This document shows positions 1 through 9,834 of a stretch of 64,000 nt of DNA, piece by piece. A program made the translations under genes and the position numbers. Within the stretch, counting starts at the first letter, position 1. Every line of letters begins with the position of its first letter. The stretch is from Flectonema sp. DT1601 (lineage: Eukaryota > Euglenozoa > Diplonemea > Diplonemida > Diplonemidae), in NCBI GenBank assembly GCA_964019425.1, contig OZ025781.1, positions 620,001 through 684,000 on the forward strand. Direction: 5' to 3'. Below the pieces are notes generated by a model, which was not told the DNA's origin, did not search any database, and was given only the letters and a program-made list of their open reading frames with translations.

Positions 1-2
1 CG

Positions 3-2543
3 CAGATTGCTTTGTTTATTCAGGCAAAGGGAGATGGAAAAGTATACCCTGACAACCAAATGATCGCGAACTACACTCAAGAAGTGATCCAATCAATAAT
101 TACCTACAATGAGTCTCATCCTGGCAAATGGCCTACTGTTATTGAAGCACGAGTAGCATCGGCATACGACTTGTACGGATATCCTGATGGTGCGAAAATT
201 ATGCTTCCGAAAATCGCTCCTCATATTGTATCAAAAGACTCAAGTAGCACTATAATACTTGTTATGTTTACAGACCCTACTGGTACTACAGGGTTGTCAA
301 TGACTTCAGGTTTGTTTTTGCAAGATTATGCATCTGATTTTAGAAAGAATGTCGTTCATGATTTGCGAAACTCAACAAGTCATTTTACTGTTAGAGCGAC
401 TGGAATCACCATGGTTGGTATTGATGGATTGAACGGAGCAATAAAAGATATTGAACACAGCGATGTCATTATTATGCCTATCGCTTTCTTAATCTTCACT
501 TACTATGTTCGTTCATTACGACTTCTGGTTCTTCCTCTTGTTACTCTTGGGCTTTCAATTGGATTCGCATTCGCTGTGGTGTATCCGATAGCTGAATTTT
601 CATCGATGGAATTTTTTACTGTTACACCAAATACGATGATGTCTTGTTGTCTTGCGTTGTGTTTGGATTATAATTTATTTATATTAATGAGGTTTAGAGA
701 ATCGATGGACCTAAACTTCACTGTTAGACACACTATTAAAACTATCTTATCGTATACCTGTTTTCATACAATTATCATCAGTGGATCCTTAATTACATTA
801 GCGTGGTTTGGAATGTTGTTAATACCGGCCCAACCAATTCAGTCTCAGGGACTGGGAGCAGGTCTCGCAGTGTTCTGCGTCGTGTTAGTTAATTGCACTA
901 TCACTCCTGCGATATTGACTATTTTCCCATCGTTTTTTAGAAAGAAAACGACGTTCTTGACACCTCTTGTAGAAAAGATATCCGGTCTCTGGATGACAGC
1001 TAAGTTGAAGTGTGGTTGTGGTAAACGTAAATACATTCTTATTGAAGCTGATGATGAAGAATCAGATGTTGAAATCAACACACAGAAACATCAACCGAAA
1101 GACAGGGTCAGCTCAGACCTAACAGGAACTAAACATGATATGTTGTCAGCTGAAAAAATAGAAGCACAAAACAATGATTTGTGGTACAAAATAGCGAATT
1201 TCGTTGAAAGGTACAGCTGGGGAGTTATTATTGTTGTCATCGCTGTCGGATCTCCTTGTTACATTCAATTACCAAATGTTGATACGAACCTCGATTTTTT
1301 TGAATTTTCGCCGAGAAATGCTCCGTCGGTAACAGCATGGAGAGACATGTCTGAAGATTTCTCTGCAGGTGCGTTCCTTCCATATTTCGTACTGATCACG
1401 TCACCTGATCCGAAAGGTCTTAAATCAGAAGAAGGTTACAAAGTTCTTAATGAATTCGTTGAACTAGTTATTAACGATACTAACTTAGGTGGATATTCCA
1501 ACCCACGAACATACCTCGAAGGTGTGACTCAAATACCAGTCCAAACTGGATGCTATGACGGAAATATTTCTGACTGGAATGGTCAGATTACATGGGATTA
1601 CTTATATAATAACAAGACTGGATTGATATCAGGCAAATGGCACAACAGGGGGATTCAATTTGAATGTAAAATTCTTGTCGAGCAACTGATGTCTCACCAG
1701 TTTGCTCCTTCAACAGCAGATCCAAAAAGTAAATCAGAATCGACTTTTTTTTTGTTATACACACCTTATCAACCAACTGGAAAAAACAGTACCGATCTAA
1801 TGAAGCAAATGGAAACGGTAATGGATAAATTCGAGGCTTTAAACCCTGGAATGAAAATATTTTTATCTGGAGGCAATACCATCTGCAGGGATTATAACAA
1901 AGTGATCGTTGATAGCACTCCGATAATGCTCGGGTGTATAATTGGTTTCGTCGCATTGGTAATTTTAATCGCTTTTAAATCCATTTTTTTACCAATTAGA
2001 ATGGCAATTACAATCGGATATACCGTAGCTACTACATTCGGATTTTCGTACTACGTTTATCAAACGGATGCTTTTCATTGGTTATTTCCGTACCTTAAAG
2101 ACTTTGGAAATGAGGGTCTTCAGTGGATGAGTCCTACCATGGCTATTGCTATTACTGTGGCTTTGGGAATGGATTATGATGTGTTTTTGTTGACGAGGAT
2201 ATATGAATATAGGACCCAACATTGTTATAAAACAGATGCTTCTATCGTTAAAGGTTTGTCCAAGACTGGTCCAATCATCACTGGTGCGGGTATCATAATG
2301 ACAATAGCCTTTGCTGGATTGATCTCATCGTCTGTTGTTGCTCTGAACCAGTTGGGAATATTATTATGTTTTTCTGTGTTGTGTGATACGTTTGTAGTGC
2401 GATCGTTATTCGTACCTGCGACAATGTTCATTCTGGGAGAGTGGAATTGGTACTGGCGTAGAGTACCAGACGGTATTTATACGAAAGAAGACTTTGCTGA
2501 TGAGAGTCCTGAAGCAATCGGTGCACTTGACCCTGCAGTCTAA
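3..2543 (+). CDS. MMPL/RND-family membrane transporter, 5' end outside window
   Basis: The frame is open to the left edge, so the N-terminus is missing; at least 847 codons are visible and the stop is TAA. The visible part begins inside the first extracytoplasmic loop. A first block of membrane helices covers about residues 152-310 (counted from position 12) and contains the motif CLDYNLFILMRFRES. A cytosolic linker of about 80 residues and one more helix (about 400-420) follow, then a second large soluble loop (420-635). A second helix block (635-812) contains GMDYDVFLLTRIYEYR. The repeated D-Y-x(2)-[FL]-[FL]-[LI] signature in helix 4 of each half is typical of bacterial MmpL and related RND permeases, which export lipids or hydrophobic compounds by proton exchange. 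Substrate unknown. A Patched/NPC1-type sterol protein is less likely because the helix signatures are MMPL-like. Confidence 0.85.
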   Translation, partial: QIALFIQAKGDGKVYPDNQMIANYTQEVIQSIITYNESHPGKWPTVIEARVASAYDLYGYPDGAKIMLPKIAPHIVSKDSSSTIILVMFTDPTGTTGLSMTSGLFLQDYASDFRKNVVHDLRNSTSHFTVRATGITMVGIDGLNGAIKDIEHSDVIIMPIAFLIFTYYVRSLRLLVLPLVTLGLSIGFAFAVVYPIAEFSSMEFFTVTPNTMMSCCLALCLDYNLFILMRFRESMDLNFTVRHTIKTILSYTCFHTIIISGSLITLAWFGMLLIPAQPIQSQGLGAGLAVFCVVLVNCTITPAILTIFPSFFRKKTTFLTPLVEKISGLWMTAKLKCGCGKRKYILIEADDEESDVEINTQKHQPKDRVSSDLTGTKHDMLSAEKIEAQNNDLWYKIANFVERYSWGVIIVVIAVGSPCYIQLPNVDTNLDFFEFSPRNAPSVTAWRDMSEDFSAGAFLPYFVLITSPDPKGLKSEEGYKVLNEFVELVINDTNLGGYSNPRTYLEGVTQIPVQTGCYDGNISDWNGQITWDYLYNNKTGLISGKWHNRGIQFECKILVEQLMSHQFAPSTADPKSKSESTFFLLYTPYQPTGKNSTDLMKQMETVMDKFEALNPGMKIFLSGGNTICRDYNKVIVDSTPIMLGCIIGFVALVILIAFKSIFLPIRMAITIGYTVATTFGFSYYVYQTDAFHWLFPYLKDFGNEGLQWMSPTMAIAITVALGMDYDVFLLTRIYEYRTQHCYKTDASIVKGLSKTGPIITGAGIIMTIAFAGLISSSVVALNQLGILLCFSVLCDTFVVRSLFVPATMFILGEWNWYWRRVPDGIYTKEDFADESPEAIGALDPAV

Positions 2544-4859
2544 ACCATAGCATGTGTGATATCTCTTGTTTTTCTCTACGTGTGTTTTTCTTATTTCGTG
2601 GGTGACGGTCCAGACTAGAAACAATAACGTAATAACTACACAGTCGTAGGCTTTGTATATTTGTTTACTATTCTGGAATCACTTCTTATGTATCACGTTG
2701 GATATGTCCTTCTAGCATCCCTGACAACATCGCCATCTGCTACAGCTGCTGCCGTCATTGCGTGTAGGTTATTGGTATTGGTGAGCCGAGTGAGCTGATG
2801 CTCGTTTTCTTTTATACCTCTCTTTTTTTTTGTTTCCCCTTTTGGTTATGATTCTTTCTTGTGTATTTGAGGGATGAGAAATCAGGAGATGATGCAATTT
2901 TTCGTCATCGAAAATAGTGTGTTTGAATAGTTGTAGACGCAAACGGAAGCCTTCCATTGTCTTCCTGTTGTGTTTGTGAAACAACAATATTGAAGAAACA
3001 GTATTGGAGGAGGAATATTTTTCAATATTCTTTTTTTTTTTCTTCTTTCTTTCCCCTTTTTTTTTGGATAACTTTTTCACCAATTTTGCAGTTTAGAGTA
3101 CGCAGTTAGACTGAACCATTGCTGTGAACATTCTTTTCTTAATATTTTATGTTCTGCAACTACTTGACTTTTTGACATTAAGAAACTTCTCCAAAGACAG
3201 AACCGACTACTCGTTTCGTTCATTCTTTTACCGAAAGACGAGTTAAATGATCCCACTTTCTTCGTCAATATTATATTGATTGTTTAAGATTCAAGTGTGT
3301 GATGTTGTTTTCTTTTTCTCCCTTATTGTCTATGAGGAGTGCAATAAAACAATTTTTAATAAGGTGCTTAACTAACTCTGTGGAGTCCATGTTCTCTTTA
3401 ATGTGATGTTTTGTAACTGAGACTCGAAAACAAAATAAATACGTAAAGTGCGATACTTTCAATTAAAAAAAAAAGGGAGCGAATTAGTCCAGTATGATGG
3501 CTACCATCTCTGTCTGAGAGAGTACTGATATGACAAAAAAAAAAAAAAAAAAAGAAAACCCTCTTCCTGCCTAGCTACGAGTTGGGCTGAAAGCAATCCA
3601 CAAAAGAATGAACGCAATCAGAGATTATTACGTGTTCATTGCAACTATCCTTTAGCATAAACTAACCTTTTAACTTGTGGGAATGCGTATCGGAGCTAGC
3701 TCAAAGCAGTCCATTGAGTTTCTTTGAAGAATACATTTTGGGGCATCTCAGAATGATTATGTTTAACCCTTTAAGCCCTGAAGGCCATTTTTCTCAAAAA
3801 CAGGGTTTTTTGCCTCTTATTAAAGGGTTAATAATATACAAACGAGTAGTAAACAATTCAAACAAAGGAAAGGCTTGACCTGTTGTTTCCCAGTCAGTGT
3901 TTTTTTGAATTGCGATTTCTTTTTCTTTTTTTAAAAAATTGTTGTAGTGTGTGAGTTCTTTCTTCTTCTTTTATTTTGTTTAGTTTGTTATTTCTTATTG
4001 TCTGATTCCAGTGCAGTTGTTCTGCCATTTGTTTGGCCGCACTGACTGATCCTTCTGAATTACTAAAATAACTGATACGTGGATATTTGTTAACGATTCT
4101 CCTTTGAGTAGGTACACCACCTCTCTTGTGTAGACTTAACCTTTGAAGGGAAGAGGGGAAAGTCAATTTTCTTTGTTCTTCTTTATTATATTGCACTACA
4201 GACAAAATAGTGATGTAGTTTTCGTGTTGTGCATCGTGAGTTGAGGATGGTTTTTTTTTTAATTTTTTTTTAAAAAAAAAAAAATAATATAAAAAATTGG
4301 GAGTTTCTGTTTTTTTGCAAAATGGAAACCGATCATAATTTTGTCCAGCTTCTTATTCCGTCATCTCTCTCTCTCTCCCCAATTGAAATGAATAAAAAAA
4401 TAAAAAAACTTGCGTAATTACGTTTTTTTCGATCCCTGTTCTGTCTTATTTTTTTTATCTTTTTTTTTTTAAAATTGCAGAAGCAATTATTTATCAGGTA
4501 TTGGTTCTTTGAATCGAGTTGTCAATCAGTTTTGAATGGTGTCTATCACTAAAGTGTTCTTTATATTGTGTGTTACTTGTCTTTGTTTTTATCGCCTTTT
4601 ATGACTCAGGTACACTGAACTGCTATTTCGTGGGGATGGTAATGCCCCCGCTGTATTGCAAAGCGATCTTTTTTTCTCCTTTTTCTTTTTTTTGGGCCAC
4701 CAGGTGGGGTATTTTGGGCCATAACCCTTTTTTTTTTTTTTCTTACTGAAAGGTAATCACATCTTTCGATCACATTGGTGAAGACTCGTGAAATCTATCC
4801 TTGGTAAGTCAAGAATATCTGCCGCTTACATTAATCAGGTATCGCCAAGAAAAAGAAAC
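2544..4859. other. Intergenic region, about 2.3 kb, T-rich
   Basis: No credible coding region on either strand. The short open frames are low-complexity Lys/Phe translations of A/T runs. It holds homopolymer tracts (for example A runs near 3535 and 4270), a TTAA-ended inverted repeat at 3763-3831, and a possible 35-nt intron in the 5' leader of the next gene (GTAAGT at 4804, CAG at 4836-4838). Confidence 0.6.
3763..3831. repeat. 69-bp TTAA-ended inverted repeat, MITE-like
   Basis: The left end TTAACCCTTTAA (3763-3774) is a perfect 12-bp reverse complement of the right end TTAAAGGGTTAA (3820-3831). CCCTG and CAGGG inside can extend the pairing. TTAA plus CCC-type ends resembles piggyBac-class termini, but the element is very short and no second copy was found. 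It may simply be a strong hairpin. Confidence 0.4.
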
Positions 4860-6470
4860 ATGGCTGGCATGTGGGGTGACATGGAACGAGGGGCTGATAC
4901 CCGAAAAGGTGAAATGGAACGAAAAAGGATATTCAGTCTTGAAACTGACATCGCTGAGAAAGCTCATGAGATAGAAAAGCTTAATAAGGAAGCTGAGAAA
5001 CTTCGAAAAGATGTCGACAAGGCGATGCAAAAATGTACTGATGCAGAAGAAGAATGTGTCTTACACAAAACTAGAGCTGATGGTTTTGAGACTAAAGTGA
5101 GGCGACTGGAGAGCAGGGCTGACACTGCGGAGTCAGAATTAGCAATACAAGAACGTGATCTCGCTGACTTGTCAGGTCTTAGAACTCAGCTACGAGTTAC
5201 TGAACAAAGACAAACATCACTACGAGATCAACTGTTATTCGAGAAGAAGAAAACTGAAGAATACGAATCCCGTAACTCTAAACTAGAAGCATCACACAAG
5301 GCACACACAACTGCTCGCTCTAACTTACAATCAGATTTAGAATCAGTTCGTAGAGAATGTGAATCACACAGAGAGAAGGCTAAAGAATACAACGATGAGA
5401 TTACTAATTTAACTGCGAAGACTGATAGCATCCTTGCTCATGCGAATAGTGAAGCTGATCTACTTCGTGAGAAGGTGAGAGCATTTGAAAGACGACTTCA
5501 GAAATATGATCACACACAGCGTACGATGCATGAAATGGACACCGACTTAGAAGCCGCAAACACTCGTTCAAGAGAGCTGACAAGACTGTTAGCGGTTGAG
5601 AAAGCAGAAAGAGGAATATCTGACTCACAAGCAGCTGACTATAAAGATCAGCTCTCACGAGTAAGACGTGAGCTCTCATCACTTCAAGGGGCATCTCAAT
5701 CGATGGCTACTCGACTTACTGAATCTGATTTATCATTACTAACAGCAAGAACAGCATACACTGGTTCTTCTCTTACTGATATCACAAAACAACAACTTGT
5801 TGGACAACTTGCAATAGAGAAACGTGAACATGGGAATCTGAAAGTAGAGTTTGAAGCTCAAAAGAAAGAGTTAGAAATCTTGAGATCAGCTTTTGCTCTA
5901 AATAAACACTTCGACAAGACAGTAGCAGCACTGGAGGCAGTTCCCTCACCGCTGGAGGGAAAATACCGAACTCCGAGATCTGCTAGGTCAGGGTCAGCTG
6001 ATCCATCTCCGTCACCAACCATGCCGTATTCTCCTCCAGTAGTTGTAGATAATAGCAGTCCTGTATGGGAAAATAACATGAAATCCCCGCGTGTTACTTT
6101 AGAGCGTCGGAGAAGCAGTCCGAAACGACAGCCTCTCGATACAAAAAGTATTAAAAGCGACACCCCGAGATGGGCTATCAGCACCCCTCCACCGACCGTT
6201 AAATTAACATCACCAGATTCAGAGATCACGAGCGATGTTTCAGCGTCCCTTAGTAGTCTGGAGTCATCTCAAGAATTTCAAAGAAAAATGAGAAAAGACT
6301 CCGAAGCCATGTACCGCAGAGCTGCTGCCTTGGACGCTCAAGAACGAGAATCACAGGCAGCTACTACTCCTGGCACGTCTCGACTTGAAGCTCTGGTGAC
6401 TCACCAAAAGCTACTCGCTGAACAAAAAGCACTCTTAGATAAGACGTGGTTGATACCCGGTTTGAATTAA
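4860..6470 (+). CDS. Coiled-coil protein of unknown function
   Basis: 536 residues from the ATG at 4860, which begins MAGMWGDMERGAD. The frame extends upstream only through a GTG at 4788, and an acceptor-like AG ends at 4838, so 4860 is preferred. Residues about 20-370 are an almost unbroken heptad coiled coil rich in Glu, Lys and Leu. The C-terminal third (about 385-500) is a Ser/Pro-rich, basic, probably disordered and phosphorylatable region with many SP and TP pairs, followed by a short helix. No catalytic motif is visible. The organisation suits a cytoskeletal or basal-body structural protein, but that is inference. Neighbours are a transporter and a ubiquitin-like gene, with no obvious functional link. 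Confidence 0.8.
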   Translation: MAGMWGDMERGADTRKGEMERKRIFSLETDIAEKAHEIEKLNKEAEKLRKDVDKAMQKCTDAEEECVLHKTRADGFETKVRRLESRADTAESELAIQERDLADLSGLRTQLRVTEQRQTSLRDQLLFEKKKTEEYESRNSKLEASHKAHTTARSNLQSDLESVRRECESHREKAKEYNDEITNLTAKTDSILAHANSEADLLREKVRAFERRLQKYDHTQRTMHEMDTDLEAANTRSRELTRLLAVEKAERGISDSQAADYKDQLSRVRRELSSLQGASQSMATRLTESDLSLLTARTAYTGSSLTDITKQQLVGQLAIEKREHGNLKVEFEAQKKELEILRSAFALNKHFDKTVAALEAVPSPLEGKYRTPRSARSGSADPSPSPTMPYSPPVVVDNSSPVWENNMKSPRVTLERRRSSPKRQPLDTKSIKSDTPRWAISTPPPTVKLTSPDSEITSDVSASLSSLESSQEFQRKMRKDSEAMYRRAAALDAQERESQAATTPGTSRLEALVTHQKLLAEQKALLDKTWLIPGLN

Positions 6471-6737
6471 AAAAAAAAACTGAGAATTATTTATTTATTT
6501 ATTATTATTTATTTTTATGTATCCGTTCTGATATTATTACCACATATAAACTAAAGGTTGTCTCTGATCAATCTATATGATACACTTTCTGTACTTTGTT
6601 TTCATTCTCTCTGTGTATTTATAACCTCGGCCTTTAATGTTGCTGAAGTCTGTTTTTACTGTATTCACTTGTTTGTTATTAACAAAGTTCTTTTTTTAAT
6701 TATAATTATTCAAATCTCACAGGGGGAGAGTCGTTTA

Positions 6738-6998
6738 ATGACTGAGCAAATATTCGTTAAAACATTGGCAGGAAAGACGTTAACTATCGATATCACTTCA
6801 GAGAGTACTGTGCTTGATGTAAAGAAGAAGATTCTCGAAACAGAAGGTTCGAGTATAGAGGAACAGCGTTTGATATTTGCAAGTGTTCCAATGCAGGATG
6901 AACAGGTACTGATGTCAGATTATAATGTAGCAAAGCTGACGAGATCTACTATACATTTAGTGTTAAGATTGAAGGGTAAACCTGAACAGCCTAGTTGA
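6738..6998 (+). CDS. Ubiquitin-like protein lacking the C-terminal diglycine
   Basis: 86 residues. The start ATG at 6738 follows an acceptor-like CTCACAG ending at 6722; the longer open frame upstream is T-rich and looks like leader sequence. Residues 4-79 align by eye with ubiquitin: IFVKTLAGKTLTIDI, then KKKILETEG, QRLIFAS and DYNVAK, ending LVLRLKG. The ubiquitin tail LRLRGG is replaced by LRLKGKPEQPS, so conjugation through a C-terminal Gly-Gly is not expected. Ubiquitin Ile44 and its neighbours (RLIFA) are preserved, so binding to ubiquitin receptors remains possible. It may act as a non-conjugated ubiquitin-fold adaptor. It is not the N-terminus of a ribosomal fusion, because the stop TGA follows directly. 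Confidence 0.85.
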   Translation: MTEQIFVKTLAGKTLTIDITSESTVLDVKKKILETEGSSIEEQRLIFASVPMQDEQVLMSDYNVAKLTRSTIHLVLRLKGKPEQPS

Positions 6999-7169
6999 AA
7001 AAAAAAAAAATTGTAAAAAAAAAAAGGAAAACATCCATTTTTCGAATCTTTTGCCTACCGGCAACAAGTTAAAAACGTTTACGATGATTAATTAAAAAAA
7101 AAAAAAATTTTTTTTTTAAAAAAAAAACAATCTTCTCATTTTATAAACAGATTCCTCCTGTGATACAAA

Positions 7170-7748
7170 ATGGCTGGTCTCACTGACATGCAGTTGAAGG
7201 AGGTATTCGACCTTTTTGATGCCGACGGCAGTGGATCAATTGAAAACCAAGAACTTGAATTAGTAATGCAGGCACTCGGATTTGAAGGTGTCACTGAACA
7301 ACAGATTCAGACTATGGTATGATTTTATCGTTATTGTTTAAGTAATCAGCTGAACTTGTCTTCTTTATTATAATAACTCCAACAGATTAACGAAGTCGAC
7401 ATCGACAACTCCGGAAAGATGGAATTTGATGAGTTCAAAATTATGATCCGAAGAGAAGCCCCAGCGTCAGACTCCAGAGAGGAGATCGCAACCGCTTTCG
7501 CTGCGTTCTCAGGAAAGAATGATGATGGTAACACTAAGGAGTTTATTACTGTGCAGGACCTTTGCAGTGTTGCTGCTTCGATAAATGAGACTTGTGAGCC
7601 AAGCAAATATCAGGAAATTCTAAACTGTGCTCCAGGAACTGGATACGGTACCGATGAGGAGGGAAACTCAACTGGTCTTACGATCATCCAGTGGCGTGAG
7701 ATCATGGAACAGGTTAACCACACCAAGTTCGATTCCCTTGGAAAGTAG
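7170..7748 (+). CDS. Centrin-like EF-hand protein (two exons)
   Basis: Exons 7170-7316 and 7386-7748, joined across a 69-nt intron (GTATGA to CAG), give 169 residues. The start follows TATAAACAG at 7142-7150. EF-hand 1 has loop [12 protein letters not shown] and EF-hand 2 has [12 protein letters not shown]; both keep the acidic Ca2+ ligands. The C-terminal half has two degenerate hands (around [11 protein letters not shown] and [12 protein letters not shown]) that have probably lost canonical binding. The first 75 residues match the centrin/caltractin pattern ([10 protein letters not shown], then MQALGF) better than calmodulin. Centrins sit at basal bodies and contractile fibres. The intron position is supported because the EF1-EF2 linker reads correctly only after removing it. 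Confidence 0.85.
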
Positions 7749-8335
7749 GAATCTTTTCTTCTTCTTCAGAAAAGCCGCAGATGAAAAAAGAAAAAGAAAA
7801 AAAAGCTCCCCACCCTTGGAGACGAAAATAAACCCCCAGTTTTTTCTTTTTACTTTTTTTTTTTTTTTTTTCTTCGTCGCAGTGTACTATGTGGCTACCA
7901 GCCCAGGGGTGGGCTGGATCCAATGGTCTTCTGAAAAATGGGGAAACCGAAACGGAAAACTGTAGCAACCGCTACTCTTCAGGTTTTCTGCAAGAGAGGT
8001 TTCCTTGTGCGAGCCACCCCCCTTTGTTTCTGTTTTGTGTGAGATGCTTAGTCGGATTATCGCACTTCCCATCTTCCCAATTATGTTCGCAACGTCCGTT
8101 CGGTTACCAAGGTTCTCATGGCCAAGTGTTTGTTGGTGTTTTTGTAAAGTTACCAAATTGAAAAAAAAAAAAAAAAACCTTCCTTCGATTAAACCATAGA
8201 CTATAAAGTTTCCTTTTTTTTCAGACAAAAAAAAAAAATATTATAATAACCTTCGATAGAATTTAATATCGTTGTGGGCTTTGATCGTTTAGAAAGTAAA
8301 TCGTTACACAAAAAGACTCGGGAAATCTCTGCAGG
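7749..8335. other. Intergenic region with strong hairpin
   Basis: 587 bp. It contains T and A runs and, 150 bp after the centrin-like stop, a perfect 8-bp stem CCAGCCCA / TGGGCTGG with a GGGG loop (7898-7917). The sequence between 7920 and 8150 is more complex than the T-rich surroundings but shows no convincing frame. Confidence 0.5.
7898..7917. other. 8-bp GC-rich hairpin with GGGG loop
   Basis: CCAGCCCA at 7898-7905 is the exact reverse complement of TGGGCTGG at 7910-7917, and the loop is four G residues. It lies in the 3' flank of the centrin-like gene and could be a 3' UTR structure or part of an unannotated RNA. Confidence 0.6.
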
Positions 8336-9631
8336 ATGTGGAGATGTCCCAAGTGTGATATAAAATGTCCTCGTGAGTGGGTAGCATGCCGTGACTGTGG
8401 GAGGTTTAAACAACCAGAGGATGTGAATCCTGTGCAGACTGTGATCCCGAAAGTTAAAAAACTCGAACCAGAACCAACACCAGAACCAAAACCAGAAACA
8501 GTCCAATCAAAACTAATTGAAAAGGAAGACATCGTACGCATAGATGAAAGAGTCACATCAACGCTAAGTTGGGAATGTAACGGATGTGGAACCCACCATG
8601 CTGGTAATCACTCAGAATGTGGCTGCTGTGGTATGGAAGCACCCAGTGCAGTGCTAGCAGCTATAAACAAAAACTTGAAGGAAAACCTTCCAAACAAAGA
8701 ACTTGACAAAGCCAACGCTTTGACAAGGAAGTTAGCTGAAATTGATATCAGTGACGACGATGATGAAACACCCGATGTACTGGTCACATGTGACATTTGC
8801 AAGCTCGAGTACGGATCCACTGTCTTTGCTGATCATTTAAAAGGTCATTTTGCCTTTGATATGGTCAGGAAGTACGCAGAGTTTTCTTCTTCATCAGTTG
8901 ATGTCGATTTAGCACTTGAACTACAAGAACAGGAACTAACAAGACATTTGGAGGAGGTATCACAACTTGCTCAAGACAAGGCTATTGCTTTGCAATTGGT
9001 TAACAATGATGGACGAAAAAAACCATCTCAGAAAATTAACAATAAGCCTTACGTTCCTAGAGATTCAAGGCGTTCAGCGATACCAGAGACTGCTAACCAA
9101 ACTTTAATATCATTCGTTACAGCCAATGTGTTGCAAGACTTCAAGTGTCGTGATCCAACTATGAGGCAATCTACTCAAGCTGTTAGCATAAACACAGTTG
9201 AGTACGTTCTTGTTGTAAAACAGCTCCTCAGAACACTAACAGGTAATGCAGCCAGTATTGTTAACGTTGGAGCTGTAAACCGTATTTGGAATCCCAAAAC
9301 CTATTCTGATTTCATCAAAACTGTAGACTGTAGAAAACTAACAATGATGTTTCACGGTTGTCGCAGTCTCGACAACGAAAAAAAAATTATAGAAAACGGA
9401 TTTCAGGTACAAAAGTGCGTCTCCGGTGGAGCAAATTTCGGAACCTGGTTCGCCTACAATGCATCTTACAGTGATTCTGGTTTCGCATACAGGAATGCAC
9501 ATGGTATCACACATTTGTTTATTTGTATGGTTGGAGACGTTAACGTTAAGCTTCACAATACAACAATGAAAGTAGTTGGTCAAGGATCAGCTTATCCTTT
9601 GTACCTTATTGAATATAAGAGAAGTTCTTAG
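8336..9631 (+). CDS. RanBP2-type zinc finger protein with C-terminal PARP catalytic domain
   Basis: 431 residues, intronless; ATG one base after CTCTGCAG. Finger 1 (residues 1-24) is MWRCPKCD, then CRDCGRF. Finger 2 (about 78-104) is SWECNGCGTHHAG, then CGCCGM. Both fit RanBP2-type W-x-C-x(2-4)-C spacing. A C2H2-like motif (about 149-171) has CDICKLEY followed by HLKGH. After a helical Glu/Gln-rich section comes a PARP-like domain (about 330-431): FHGC supplies the NAD-contacting His (about residue 340), GTWFAYNASYSDSGFAY supplies the Tyr region, and YPLYLIEYK is the last strand. The usual polymerising Glu is not clearly present, so mono-ADP-ribosylation is more likely. Domain recognition is by eye. 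The protein probably binds ubiquitin or RNA through its fingers and modifies targets. Confidence 0.75.
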   Translation: MWRCPKCDIKCPREWVACRDCGRFKQPEDVNPVQTVIPKVKKLEPEPTPEPKPETVQSKLIEKEDIVRIDERVTSTLSWECNGCGTHHAGNHSECGCCGMEAPSAVLAAINKNLKENLPNKELDKANALTRKLAEIDISDDDDETPDVLVTCDICKLEYGSTVFADHLKGHFAFDMVRKYAEFSSSSVDVDLALELQEQELTRHLEEVSQLAQDKAIALQLVNNDGRKKPSQKINNKPYVPRDSRRSAIPETANQTLISFVTANVLQDFKCRDPTMRQSTQAVSINTVEYVLVVKQLLRTLTGNAASIVNVGAVNRIWNPKTYSDFIKTVDCRKLTMMFHGCRSLDNEKKIIENGFQVQKCVSGGANFGTWFAYNASYSDSGFAYRNAHGITHLFICMVGDVNVKLHNTTMKVVGQGSAYPLYLIEYKRSS

Positions 9632-9834
9632 GAGGATTCAACTGCATTCCCCCGTAGTAAAGTCATTAAAAGGGTTATTCTTTGGTGCGCACTGGTCACG
9701 TTACGACATCTCTAGCCATGGTCTGTAATGTACCACTTGCTGCTCTGTTTTTCTTTTTCCCCGACGTTTCTTTCTGTTGCTTTGCTTTCGTTATCTCTTC
9801 ATATTCTTTCCTTCATGTCAGTCAATAGCGAACA

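Noticed and set aside
3894-4205. 103-residue minus-strand ORF
   Set aside because: Lys/Arg/Asn-rich translation of a T-rich leader region, opposite to every supported gene, with no domain.
4580-4660. GCCTTTTATGAC, similar to the U5 snRNA loop, with a nearby GGGG/CCCC hairpin
   Set aside because: No stem flanks the loop-like sequence and no Sm site follows.
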